Positions 1-5,138 of a stretch of DNA of 5,138 nucleotides are shown one piece after another. Below the pieces are notes generated by a model. It was not told the DNA's origin and searched no databases. It saw only the letters and a list, made by a program, of their open reading frames with translations. How positions within the stretch are numbered: position 1 is the first letter of the stretch; the number at the start of each line of letters is the position of its first letter. The DNA lies in the NCBI GenBank assembly GCA_005779345.1, contig SXJQ01000115.1:1-5138 (forward strand), in the 5' to 3' direction. The position numbers and the translations under genes are program-made. Source of the stretch: Actinomycetota bacterium. Its GTDB lineage: Bacteria; Actinomycetota; Acidimicrobiia; IMCC26256; PALSA-610.

Positions 1-1711
1 CCGTCGTCGCGACGAGCACGTCGAGTTCGCCTTCGCGAAACCGCGCCATCACGCCTTCCTTGTCGGACGATGGCAACTGGCCGTGCAGGAGTCCGAGTCG
101 CAGGCCCGCGAGCTCCTCGTGCTGGAGGCGCTCGTACTCCTCGGTGACCGCCTTGGCCTGCACCTTGTCGGAACCCTCGACGAGCGGGCACACGACGTAG
201 GCCTGGTGACCGAGGGCGACCTCGGCGCGCAAGGTCGCGTACGCGCGCTCGCGATCGAGCGGATTCTCGCCGATCACCTCGGTCGTGATGGGTGTCCGAC
301 CTGGAGGCAGCTCACGCAGCTCGCTCTTGTCGAGGTCGCCGTAGATCAACATCCCCGCCGTGCGCGGAATCGGGGTGGCCGTCATCACGAGCACGTCGGG
401 GATCGTGCCCTGGGCTCCCTTGTCCTTCAACACGTTGCGCTGTTCGACACCGAAACGGTGTTGTTCGTCGATCACGACCGCGCCGAGGCGCGGGATCGAC
501 ACCGACTCGTACAACAGCGCGGGGGTGCCGACGACGAGGTCGATCTCGCCGTTCGCGAGACCTGCGTTGATCCGCTTGCGTTCGCCGGCCGTCGTGCGGT
601 TCGTGAGCAGTTCGACGCGCACCGGTCGCTCCGCGAACAACGAGCCGCCTTCACTCGCGATCGTGAGGCCGTCGAGCATCCGTGTCGACGAGAGGTGATG
701 CTGCTCCGCGAGGACTTCGGTCGGCGCGAGCAGCGCACCTTGGTGACCGCCCTGCACCGCGACGAGCAGGGCGCTCAACGCCACGACCGTCTTCCCCGAG
801 CCCACATCGCCTTGGAGGAGGCGGTGCATCGGTGCGGCTCGGCCCATGTCGGCCACGATCTCGTCGATCGCGCGCTCCTGGTCGCCCGTGAGGCCGAAGG
901 GAAGCCGTTCGTGAAACGCATCGACGAGGCTTCGCGACGTGTCGTGCTCGATGCCCTGCTGGTCTGCCTCGAACGCGCGCTTGCGGGCGACGAGGCCGAG
1001 TTGCATCCGCAAGAACTCGTCGAACACGAGGCGCTTGCGCGCCGCGAGTTGCTCGGCGACGGTCTCGGGTTGGTGCACCATGCGGTAGGCGTCGTGGCGG
1101 TTCACCAGGTCGTATTCGTCGCGCACCCACTCCGGTACCGCGTCGGCGATCCCGCGCTCCTGGCACCGCCGCAAGACCTCCGCGACGACGCGGCGGAGCT
1201 GCCACGTGTAGATCTCGGCCTTGCCGGACTGCGGGTAGATCGGCACGACGACGCCCGTCTTGTCGTCGCCCTCGCCCGCCCGCCCGATCACGTCGACGAC
1301 GGGGTTCGTCATCCGGCGCTTGCCTTGGAAGACGTCGAGCTTGCCGAAGAAGGCGGCCTCCGTCCCGATCGACAACTGCCGTTCGCGCCACGCCTGGTTG
1401 AAGAACGTCACCGCGAGGTACGCGCTGCCGTCGTGCACACTGACCTCGACGAGCGCGCGACCGTTGCGGGTCCGTCGACTGCTGACGCGCCGAACCTCGC
1501 CGAAGATGGTCGCTTCCTCGCCGACCTCGAGGTCGGCGATGTCGGCGCGCCTCGTGCGGTCGACGTAGCGACGCGGGTAGTGCTCGAGGACGCGCAACAC
1601 GCTCGTGAGCCCCAGATCGGTGAGCTTGGTTTCGAGCGCCGCACCGACGCCCTTCAGGCGCGCGAGGTCGATCGCGTCGAGTTCGCGCAGCGTGAGCGGC
1701 AAGCCGACCAT
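1..1711 (-). CDS. recG: ATP-dependent DNA helicase RecG (C-terminus beyond left edge)
   Basis: RecG is a cytoplasmic, double-strand-specific DNA translocase that remodels stalled replication forks and branched recombination intermediates. Read from the ATG at 1711, 570 codons are present. Visible parts in order: an N-terminal helical segment with LKGVG (residues 19-23) and HYPRRYVDR (44-52); an OB-fold wedge region at about 57-150 that grips branched DNA; a Q-like LTGDQ (274-278); Walker A GDVGSGKT (301-308, K307); motif Ia APTEVLAEQH (329-338); motif II DEQH followed by RFGVEQR (from 415), the RecG form of the DEAD box; motif III MTATPIPRT (443-451); and the start of the second helicase lobe with HGQLP (543-547). 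The final helicase motifs and RecG C-terminal region, perhaps 120-160 residues judging by usual family length, lie outside the window. No frameshift or missing key residue is seen. The start is 24 bases after the stop of the upstream FakA-like gene, behind a G-rich stretch that is only a modest ribosome-binding site, so co-transcription is likely. Family assignment is very secure. Confidence 0.97.
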   Translation of the reverse strand, partial: MVGLPLTLRELDAIDLARLKGVGAALETKLTDLGLTSVLRVLEHYPRRYVDRTRRADIADLEVGEEATIFGEVRRVSSRRTRNGRALVEVSVHDGSAYLAVTFFNQAWRERQLSIGTEAAFFGKLDVFQGKRRMTNPVVDVIGRAGEGDDKTGVVVPIYPQSGKAEIYTWQLRRVVAEVLRRCQERGIADAVPEWVRDEYDLVNRHDAYRMVHQPETVAEQLAARKRLVFDEFLRMQLGLVARKRAFEADQQGIEHDTSRSLVDAFHERLPFGLTGDQERAIDEIVADMGRAAPMHRLLQGDVGSGKTVVALSALLVAVQGGHQGALLAPTEVLAEQHHLSSTRMLDGLTIASEGGSLFAERPVRVELLTNRTTAGERKRINAGLANGEIDLVVGTPALLYESVSIPRLGAVVIDEQHRFGVEQRNVLKDKGAQGTIPDVLVMTATPIPRTAGMLIYGDLDKSELRELPPGRTPITTEVIGENPLDRERAYATLRAEVALGHQAYVVCPLVEGSDKVQAKAVTEEYERLQHEELAGLRLGLLHGQLPSSDKEGVMARFREGELDVLVATT

Positions 1712-1735
1712 GTCGCCCCCACGCTACCGAGGCGG

Positions 1736-3367
1736 TTACTCGACGCCGACGAGGTACGGATACAGCGGTTGGCCGCCTTCGTGGAACTCCGCCTCGACGT
1801 GGGGGTGCGCCAACTTCAGGTGTGCCTCGATCCGAGCGTTGTCGATCGCCCGAGCCTCCGTGCCGACGACCACCGTCACGATCTCGGCATCGTCGTCGAC
1901 CAGTCGGTCGAGCAGCGCCGCGCACGCCTCGGCCGCCGTCGCGAGCGCGGCGACGATCCCGCCGCCGCGCTCGATCGCGATCCAGTCGCCTTCGCGGATC
2001 GGACCACATTCGGCCTGGGAATCACGGACCGCCTGGGTGACCTCACCCGTCCGGACCCGAGCGCTCGCCTCGCTCAGCGCCGCGACGTTCTCGCCGAGCG
2101 GCGAATCCGGGTCGTAGCCGACGAGTGCAGCGAGGGCTTCGACCACACTCGTCGTCGGCACCACCTCGACCGATTTCGACGACAGGTCGGGGACCTGCTG
2201 GGCCACCGGGACGATGTTCTTGTTGTTCGGGAGCACGATCACCGCGTCCGCGTTGCACGCTTCGACGGCCTCGAGGATCTGTGCCGTCGACGGGTTCATC
2301 GACTGCCCGCCGGCCACGATCATCTGGACGCCGAGACTCGTGAGCAACCGCTGCACACCGTCGCCGACCGCGACCGCGACGACTGCCGTGCGCACCTCCG
2401 GGAGCGCGACCGCCGGATCGTCGTGGTGTGCTCGGACCCAATCGCGTTCCTCGGCGACCTCCTCGAACAGATCGGTGACGCGGATCTCGTGGGGTCGTCC
2501 CGCCTGGATGCCCGCCTCGATCGCGGCCCCGATGTCGTTGCTGTGCACGTGGCAGTTCCAGAGGCCGTCGCCACCGACCACCACGATCGAGTCGCCGATG
2601 GCACCCCACGCCTCGCGAAACGCGCCGATCGACGCATCGTCGGCGTCGAGGAAGAACATCACCTCGTACCGCAAGCCCGCGATGTCGTCGCCTGCGAGAT
2701 GGCGTTCGACGATGATCGGGGTACCACCGACAGTCGGCTCCGGTAGGGGCCGGCCGTCGATGACGTGCAACAACGCCGCGAGCAGCAGCGTGAAGCCGCG
2801 GCCTCCCGCGTCGACCACACCCGCGTCGCGCAGCGCCGGCAAGAGTTCAGGGGTACGGGCGACCGAAGCGTCGGCCGCGACCCGCGCTCGTTCGAGGATG
2901 TCGTCGAGGTCGACGGCACCGTCGGCGACCGCGGATTCGATCGCCTCGGCCGTCTCGCGCGCCACGGTGAGGATCGTGCCCTCGACCGGACGCAAGACGG
3001 CTTCGTACGCGGCGTCGGCCGCCCGGCGGAAGGCGGCGACGACCTCGTCGGGCCCGATCGTGTCGAGCCCGGCGCACGCCTCGACGAAGCCCCGCAGGAT
3101 CTGACTGGTGATCACGCCGCTGTTGCCGCGGGCGCCCATCAGCGAGCCCCGGCTGATCGCGATGCAGACCTCGGGCATCGCCTCGGCGGTGGCCAGTTCC
3201 TTGCAGACCGATTCGAGCGTGAGCGCCATGTTGGTGCCGGTGTCGCCGTCGGGGACCGGATAGACGTTGAGCCGGTTGAGCTCCTCTTGGTGCTCACGCA
3301 GCGCGTCGCGGAACGACTCGACGGCCCGCCGCAGCTCCGAGGGCCCCAACCGCGTCAGCGTCGCCAT
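1736..3367 (-). CDS. DhaL-domain protein of the FakA/YloV family (fatty-acid kinase-like, DAK2)
   Basis: The protein has 543 residues, the usual length for FakA-like proteins. In Staphylococcus aureus, FakA transfers phosphate from ATP to fatty acids carried by FakB (DegV-fold) proteins; that role is only inferred here. The N-terminal DhaL nucleotide-binding domain (about 9-207) shows NVYPVPDGDTGTNM (34-47) with the metal-binding aspartates D40 and D42, GARGNSGV (78-85), PVEGTILTV (127-135) and DAGGRGF (186-192). A middle domain contains HVHSND (273-278). The C-terminal domain has LPNNKN (379-384) and ends with GGQPLYPY (531-538), both typical of the family. The reading frame stays open to an ATG at 3673, but that extension runs antisense to rpmB and has no family resemblance. 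The ATG at 3367 gives a normal N-terminus. No ribosome-binding site precedes it, although a TATCCT lies eight bases upstream (see promoter). The gene is followed after 24 bases by recG. No FakB/DegV gene is in the window, so the substrate partner is unknown. Confidence 0.94.
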   Translation of the reverse strand: MATLTRLGPSELRRAVESFRDALREHQEELNRLNVYPVPDGDTGTNMALTLESVCKELATAEAMPEVCIAISRGSLMGARGNSGVITSQILRGFVEACAGLDTIGPDEVVAAFRRAADAAYEAVLRPVEGTILTVARETAEAIESAVADGAVDLDDILERARVAADASVARTPELLPALRDAGVVDAGGRGFTLLLAALLHVIDGRPLPEPTVGGTPIIVERHLAGDDIAGLRYEVMFFLDADDASIGAFREAWGAIGDSIVVVGGDGLWNCHVHSNDIGAAIEAGIQAGRPHEIRVTDLFEEVAEERDWVRAHHDDPAVALPEVRTAVVAVAVGDGVQRLLTSLGVQMIVAGGQSMNPSTAQILEAVEACNADAVIVLPNNKNIVPVAQQVPDLSSKSVEVVPTTSVVEALAALVGYDPDSPLGENVAALSEASARVRTGEVTQAVRDSQAECGPIREGDWIAIERGGGIVAALATAAEACAALLDRLVDDDAEIVTVVVGTEARAIDNARIEAHLKLAHPHVEAEFHEGGQPLYPYLVGVE

Positions 3368-3375
3368 GGTTCGGG

Positions 3376-3381
3376 AGGATA
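3376..3381 (-). promoter_or_regulatory. Candidate -10 box for a leaderless transcript of the FakA-like gene
   Basis: On the minus strand TATCCT (3381 down to 3376) fits the TAnnnT pattern and is followed by exactly eight bases before the ATG at 3367. That would place the transcript start at or next to the A of the start codon. No AGGAGG-like sequence precedes this ATG; the bases there are CCTCCC. Leaderless mRNAs are common in actinobacteria, so this is a coherent but unproven reading. No convincing -35 box is seen at 16-19 bases spacing. Confidence 0.35.
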
Positions 3382-3415
3382 GTGACCGGCCGGTGGCCGC
3401 CGAGACGGATCCGGC

Positions 3416-3424
3416 TGGTACCTT
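3416..3424 (+). promoter_or_regulatory. Candidate extended -10 promoter for rpmB
   Basis: TGGTACCTT carries the TGn extension followed by TAnnnT (TACCTT at 3419-3424). A start about seven bases on, near 3431, would give an rpmB leader of roughly 100 bases. No clear -35 box is present, which is common for extended -10 promoters. It is the best candidate I see in the 162-base divergent region, but short motifs like this occur by chance. Confidence 0.3.
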
Positions 3425-3431
3425 GTCCGGG

Positions 3432-3456
3432 TTCCCAGGGGCGTTCCGCCCCGGAA
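3432..3456 (+). other. Hairpin at the presumed 5' end of the rpmB leader
   Basis: GGGGCG (3438-3443) pairs perfectly with CGCCCC (3447-3452) around a TTC loop. Outside a two-base bulge (3436-3437), TTCC (3432-3435) pairs with GGAA (3453-3456). This makes ten base pairs, all Watson-Crick. No run of T follows, so it is not a normal intrinsic terminator. If transcription begins near 3431 the hairpin would sit at the very 5' end of the mRNA, where such structures often protect against decay. That role is inference. Confidence 0.4.
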
Positions 3457-3468
3457 TCTTCGACCAGA

Positions 3469-3527
3469 GGTTTCCCCACCGGCAATCCCGAAACCGCGGG
3501 ATCCCGGATGAGCACGACGAGGTTCGG
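3469..3527 (+). promoter_or_regulatory. Possible alternative-pairing element over the rpmB ribosome-binding site
   Basis: Three mutually exclusive pairings share the same bases. First, ATCCCG (3485-3490) pairs with CGGGAT (3497-3502) around the loop AAACCG. Second, the loop bases AAACC (3491-3495) can pair with upstream GGTTT (3469-3473), giving a pseudoknot-like arrangement with the first. Third, CCGAAACC (3488-3495) can pair with GGTTCGG (3521-3527), seven pairs with one bulged A, which would cover the ribosome-binding site GAGGT and the bases up to two before the ATG. Pairings were checked base by base, but no folding energy was calculated and chance is a real possibility in GC-rich DNA. 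Confidence 0.3.
3519..3523 (+). promoter_or_regulatory. rpmB ribosome-binding site
   Basis: GAGGT lies six bases before the ATG at 3530 and fixes that start. It excludes the nearby out-of-frame ATG at 3508, which has no comparable site and opens only a 12-codon frame. Confidence 0.7.
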
Positions 3528-3529
3528 TC

Positions 3530-3718
3530 ATGGCTGCGGTGTGTGAGGTGTGTGGCAAGAAGCCGCAGTTCGGGATGAGGGTGTCGCACTCCCACCGGCG
3601 CACGAAGCGCCGCTGGAACCCCAACGTCCAGAAGGTGCGCGCCATCGTCGACGGCAGCCCGCAGCGCCTGCACGTGTGCACGTCGTGCATCAAGGCCGGC
3701 AAGGTCACCAAGCCCTGA
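3530..3718 (+). CDS. rpmB: 50S ribosomal protein L28
   Basis: This 62-residue basic protein is the L28 component of the large ribosomal subunit. It is the zinc-ribbon form, with one CxxC near the N-terminus (C5 and C8 in CEVCGKKP) and a second near the C-terminus (C50 and C53 in CTSCIKAGKV). Between them lies the strongly conserved basic core SHSHRRTKRRWNPN (19-32), which contacts 23S rRNA in the family. Length is normal for short bacterial L28 and no residue looks out of place. The ATG at 3530 has a GAGGT ribosome-binding site at good spacing. The gene is divergent from the FakA-like/recG pair and is followed 29 bases later by the cold-shock-like gene, so the two plus-strand genes are probably one operon. 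Many actinobacteria carry both zinc-binding and zinc-free L28 paralogues, the latter induced by zinc starvation. I see no Zur-like operator here, which fits the constitutive zinc-containing copy. Confidence 0.97.
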   Translation: MAAVCEVCGKKPQFGMRVSHSHRRTKRRWNPNVQKVRAIVDGSPQRLHVCTSCIKAGKVTKP

Positions 3719-3737
3719 CGCAGTCGCTGCGCGACCC

Positions 3738-3742
3738 GGAGG
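3738..3742 (+). promoter_or_regulatory. Strong ribosome-binding site of the cold-shock-like gene
   Basis: A perfect GGAGG sits five bases before the ATG at 3748. It is the strongest site in the window and decides the start of the small gene against the long upstream extension of its reading frame, which would overlap rpmB out of frame. Confidence 0.8.
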
Positions 3743-3747
3743 CCGAG

Positions 3748-3972
3748 ATGCAAGGCGTCGTCAAGATCTTCGATCCGGTCACCGGCGAGGGCGTCGTCCT
3801 CACCGACACCGACCGCCACGAGTACGTCCTTGCTGCCGACGCCCTCGAGGGCTCGATCTTTCGCAATCTGCGCCAGGGTCAGCGCGTCGTGTTCGAACTC
3901 GACGGGTCCGGGCGGGCCGTCCACCTCCGCACCGGCGGCGAGACCGACATGGGGATGACCGCCCAGGTCTGA
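3748..3972 (+). CDS. Cold-shock-domain-like small protein
   Basis: This 74-residue protein begins MQGVVKIFDPVTGEGVV and contains a later strand RQGQRVVFELDGSGRAVHL (42-60). Length, strand order and these two segments match the five-stranded cold-shock OB-fold, which binds single-stranded RNA or DNA (typical start GxVKWFN; typical late segment L.EGQ.V.F.V). The nucleic-acid-binding motifs are altered. The usual tryptophan is I7 (F8 is kept), RNP1 (KGYGFI in classical Csp proteins) reads TGEGVVL (12-18), and RNP2 (VFVHFS) reads approximately EYVLAAD (25-31), without the usual Phe-His-Phe. It is therefore probably a divergent cold-shock-fold protein rather than a classical CspA chaperone, and binding could be weak or of another kind. 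It follows rpmB by 29 bases with a perfect GGAGG site, so coupled expression with L28 and a translation-related role are plausible inferences. That it is a real gene is well supported; its function is not. Confidence 0.85.
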   Translation: MQGVVKIFDPVTGEGVVLTDTDRHEYVLAADALEGSIFRNLRQGQRVVFELDGSGRAVHLRTGGETDMGMTAQV

Positions 3973-3978
3973 GACCTG
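3964..3978 (+). repeat. Short inverted repeat across the stop codon of the cold-shock-like gene
   Basis: CAGGTCT (3964-3970) and AGACCTG (3972-3978) are perfect reverse complements separated by one base, and the TGA stop (3970-3972) lies in the middle. The loop is too short for a normal terminator hairpin and no T-run follows. It could be a protein-binding palindrome or chance. The remaining gap up to 4036 holds no convincing terminator. Confidence 0.3.
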
Positions 3979-4036
3979 CTCCACAGCCGGGCGCCGAACC
4001 CCTCAAGGCGACCTCGCGTCTAGCCGAAATGTCGGG

Positions 4037-5138
4037 ATGGCGCGACGATCCGGCCAGGTGGTCATCGGGGCGAGCGTCGTCCTCGGTATCGCCGCGATCG
4101 CGGTCGACGACGCGATCGTCAGCGCCGGACTCGTCGATCTCGCCGCGGCCGTCGCGGTGACGGGGGTGTTCGTCGGGGCCCGGCGTCGTCCGCGCGGCGC
4201 TCGCACCGCCTGGACGCTCCTCGGCATCGCCCTCGCGCTCTGGCTCGTCGGCGACCTCTGCTGGGACTGGTTCACGATTCGCAACGCCGAGCCCCCGACC
4301 GTGTCGGTCGCGGATATCGCGTACCTCGCCGGCTATCCGGTGATGGTTCTGGCCAGCTGGCGCATGCTGCGGATGCGCTCACCCCGCAACAACCGCGACG
4401 CCGTGCTCGACGGCATGACCCTCGCGCTCGCCGGCGCGATGCTGGCCTGGCACACGCTCGTCCTGCCGGCCGCCTACGAGGGGATGCCGGGCACCGAGCA
4501 GTTCGTCGCGGCCGCGTACCCCTTCGGCGACGTCCTCCTCCTCACCGCGCTGTCGTGGATCGCGTTCGCGCCGGGCCGGCGGAGCGCGCCGACGTGGCTC
4601 CTCTACGGGTTCTGCGGCTCGACGCTGCTCCTCGACATCGTGTACACCGTCGTTCCGCGCATCGACGCGACGATGTCGCTCGGCGTCGTGAACGCGTTGT
4701 ATCCCGTTTCGTACTCGTTACTCGCCGCCGCCGCGCTGCACCCTTCGGTCGACGAGCTCACGACCCCGGTCGTGGAGCAGATCACGCGTCTTCACCCGTC
4801 TCGTCTCGCGTTCCTCGTGCTCGCGGTCGTGACACGACCGGCGATCGACACACTGGCGCACTTCAACGCGGGAACGCGAGAGCTGTTCAGCGTCGCGGTT
4901 GGCTTGCTCGTAACGACCGTGGTGCTCGTCCGCTTCGTCGCGGTGGTGCGCGATCGCGAATCGGCCCGTGAAGAGTTGGAGTTCCAGGCCTCCCACGACG
5001 TCCTCACCGGACTGCTCAACCGCCACCTCCTCACCGACCGCATCGCTCACGCGATCGCCGGGAACGAACGCGACGTGACCCACGTCGGCGTGCTGTACGT
5101 CGATCTCGACCGCTTCAAGGCCGTCAACGACACGCTCG
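4037..5138 (+). CDS. Polytopic membrane diguanylate cyclase-like protein, GGDEF domain cut by right edge
   Basis: The first 367 residues are present. Residues 1-304 are mostly hydrophobic, with about nine or ten likely membrane helices (roughly 8-23, 31-48, 58-76, 93-111, 124-144, 157-177, 186-206, 214-234, 256-270 and 283-304). No long extracytoplasmic domain is seen. A short charged linker (305-319) leads to a GGDEF domain recognised by HDVLTGLLNR (320-329) and by DLDRFKAVND (356-365), whose first aspartate is the usual metal ligand. The GGDEF signature itself, any inhibitory I-site and any following EAL domain lie beyond the window, so activity as a cyclic di-GMP synthase cannot be confirmed. 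The ATG at 4037 gives a short basic N-terminus before the first helix. Its ribosome-binding site is weak, and the overlapping ATG at 4029 is out of frame. The gene follows the cold-shock-like gene by 64 bases. It uses more codons such as CGT, GTT and ACA, and one TTA, than its neighbours, suggesting lower expression or weaker selection. Confidence 0.9.
   Translation, partial: MARRSGQVVIGASVVLGIAAIAVDDAIVSAGLVDLAAAVAVTGVFVGARRRPRGARTAWTLLGIALALWLVGDLCWDWFTIRNAEPPTVSVADIAYLAGYPVMVLASWRMLRMRSPRNNRDAVLDGMTLALAGAMLAWHTLVLPAAYEGMPGTEQFVAAAYPFGDVLLLTALSWIAFAPGRRSAPTWLLYGFCGSTLLLDIVYTVVPRIDATMSLGVVNALYPVSYSLLAAAALHPSVDELTTPVVEQITRLHPSRLAFLVLAVVTRPAIDTLAHFNAGTRELFSVAVGLLVTTVVLVRFVAVVRDRESAREELEFQASHDVLTGLLNRHLLTDRIAHAIAGNERDVTHVGVLYVDLDRFKAVNDTL

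Noticed and set aside
83..2746. An 887-codon plus-strand open frame as a real gene
   Set aside because: It is the codon-by-codon reverse complement of recG and the FakA-like gene, has low-complexity Arg/Asp/Val-rich content, and crosses the boundary between two well-recognised genes.
3368..3673. N-terminal extension of the FakA-like protein to the ATG at 3673
   Set aside because: The added 102 residues run antisense to rpmB and its leader and have no family resemblance; the start at 3367 gives the usual N-terminus and length.
3550..3747. Longer version of the cold-shock-like protein starting inside rpmB
   Set aside because: The extension overlaps rpmB out of frame and looks like shadow sequence; a perfect GGAGG marks the ATG at 3748.
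3355..3984. A 209-codon minus-strand frame opposite rpmB and the cold-shock-like gene
   Set aside because: It lies antisense to two recognised genes and resembles no family I know.
4029..4031. ATG at 4029 as the start of the GGDEF gene
   Set aside because: It is out of frame with the membrane and GGDEF sequence and leads into Ser/Arg-rich shadow peptide.
3973..4036. A terminator between the cold-shock-like and GGDEF genes
   Set aside because: Only a one-base-loop palindrome and a weak four-pair stem (CGCC with GGCG) are visible, with no T-run. Read-through into the GGDEF gene cannot be ruled out.
4555..4971. A 138-codon plus-strand frame inside the GGDEF gene
   Set aside because: It overlaps the well-supported membrane/GGDEF frame and is Arg-rich, as out-of-frame reading of GC-rich DNA usually is.

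Overview
This window looks like ordinary core chromosome from a high-GC Gram-positive bacterium (Actinomycetota). By eye, GC is roughly two thirds and codons end mostly in G or C. The L28 protein is a short, zinc-ribbon (two CxxC) form that reads like an actinobacterial one, and the kinase-like gene beside recG has actinobacterial wording. A lineage such as Acidimicrobiia is plausible, but that is inference from general familiarity and was not tested by a search.

Layout. Positions 1-3367 hold two minus-strand genes, in transcription order a FakA/YloV-type DhaL-domain protein (3367-1736) and recG (1711 to beyond the left edge), 24 bases apart. Positions 3368-3529 form a divergent intergenic region with candidate promoters in both directions and a potentially structured leader. 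Positions 3530-3972 hold two plus-strand genes, rpmB (ribosomal protein L28) and a 74-residue cold-shock-domain-like protein. Positions 4037-5138 hold the 5' part of a plus-strand gene for a polytopic membrane protein with a GGDEF (diguanylate cyclase) domain that runs off the right edge. No stretch longer than about 160 bases lacks a gene. I see no tRNA, rRNA, CRISPR array, insertion sequence or phage-like gene.

How the genes relate. L28, a FakA-like gene and recG also lie close together in many Firmicutes and Actinobacteria, so this is probably an old conserved neighbourhood rather than an island. The FakA-like and recG genes are very likely co-transcribed. The rpmB and cold-shock-like genes are probably a short operon. 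The GGDEF gene appears to be an unrelated membrane signalling gene that happens to follow.

I found no clearly new multi-gene system. The points most worth a second look are the rpmB leader, where the ribosome-binding site can pair with an upstream segment that also has two alternative partners; the cold-shock-like protein, whose RNA-binding motifs have lost most of their hallmark residues; a candidate leaderless promoter for the FakA-like gene; and repeated Tyr-Pro motifs in the membrane part of the GGDEF protein.
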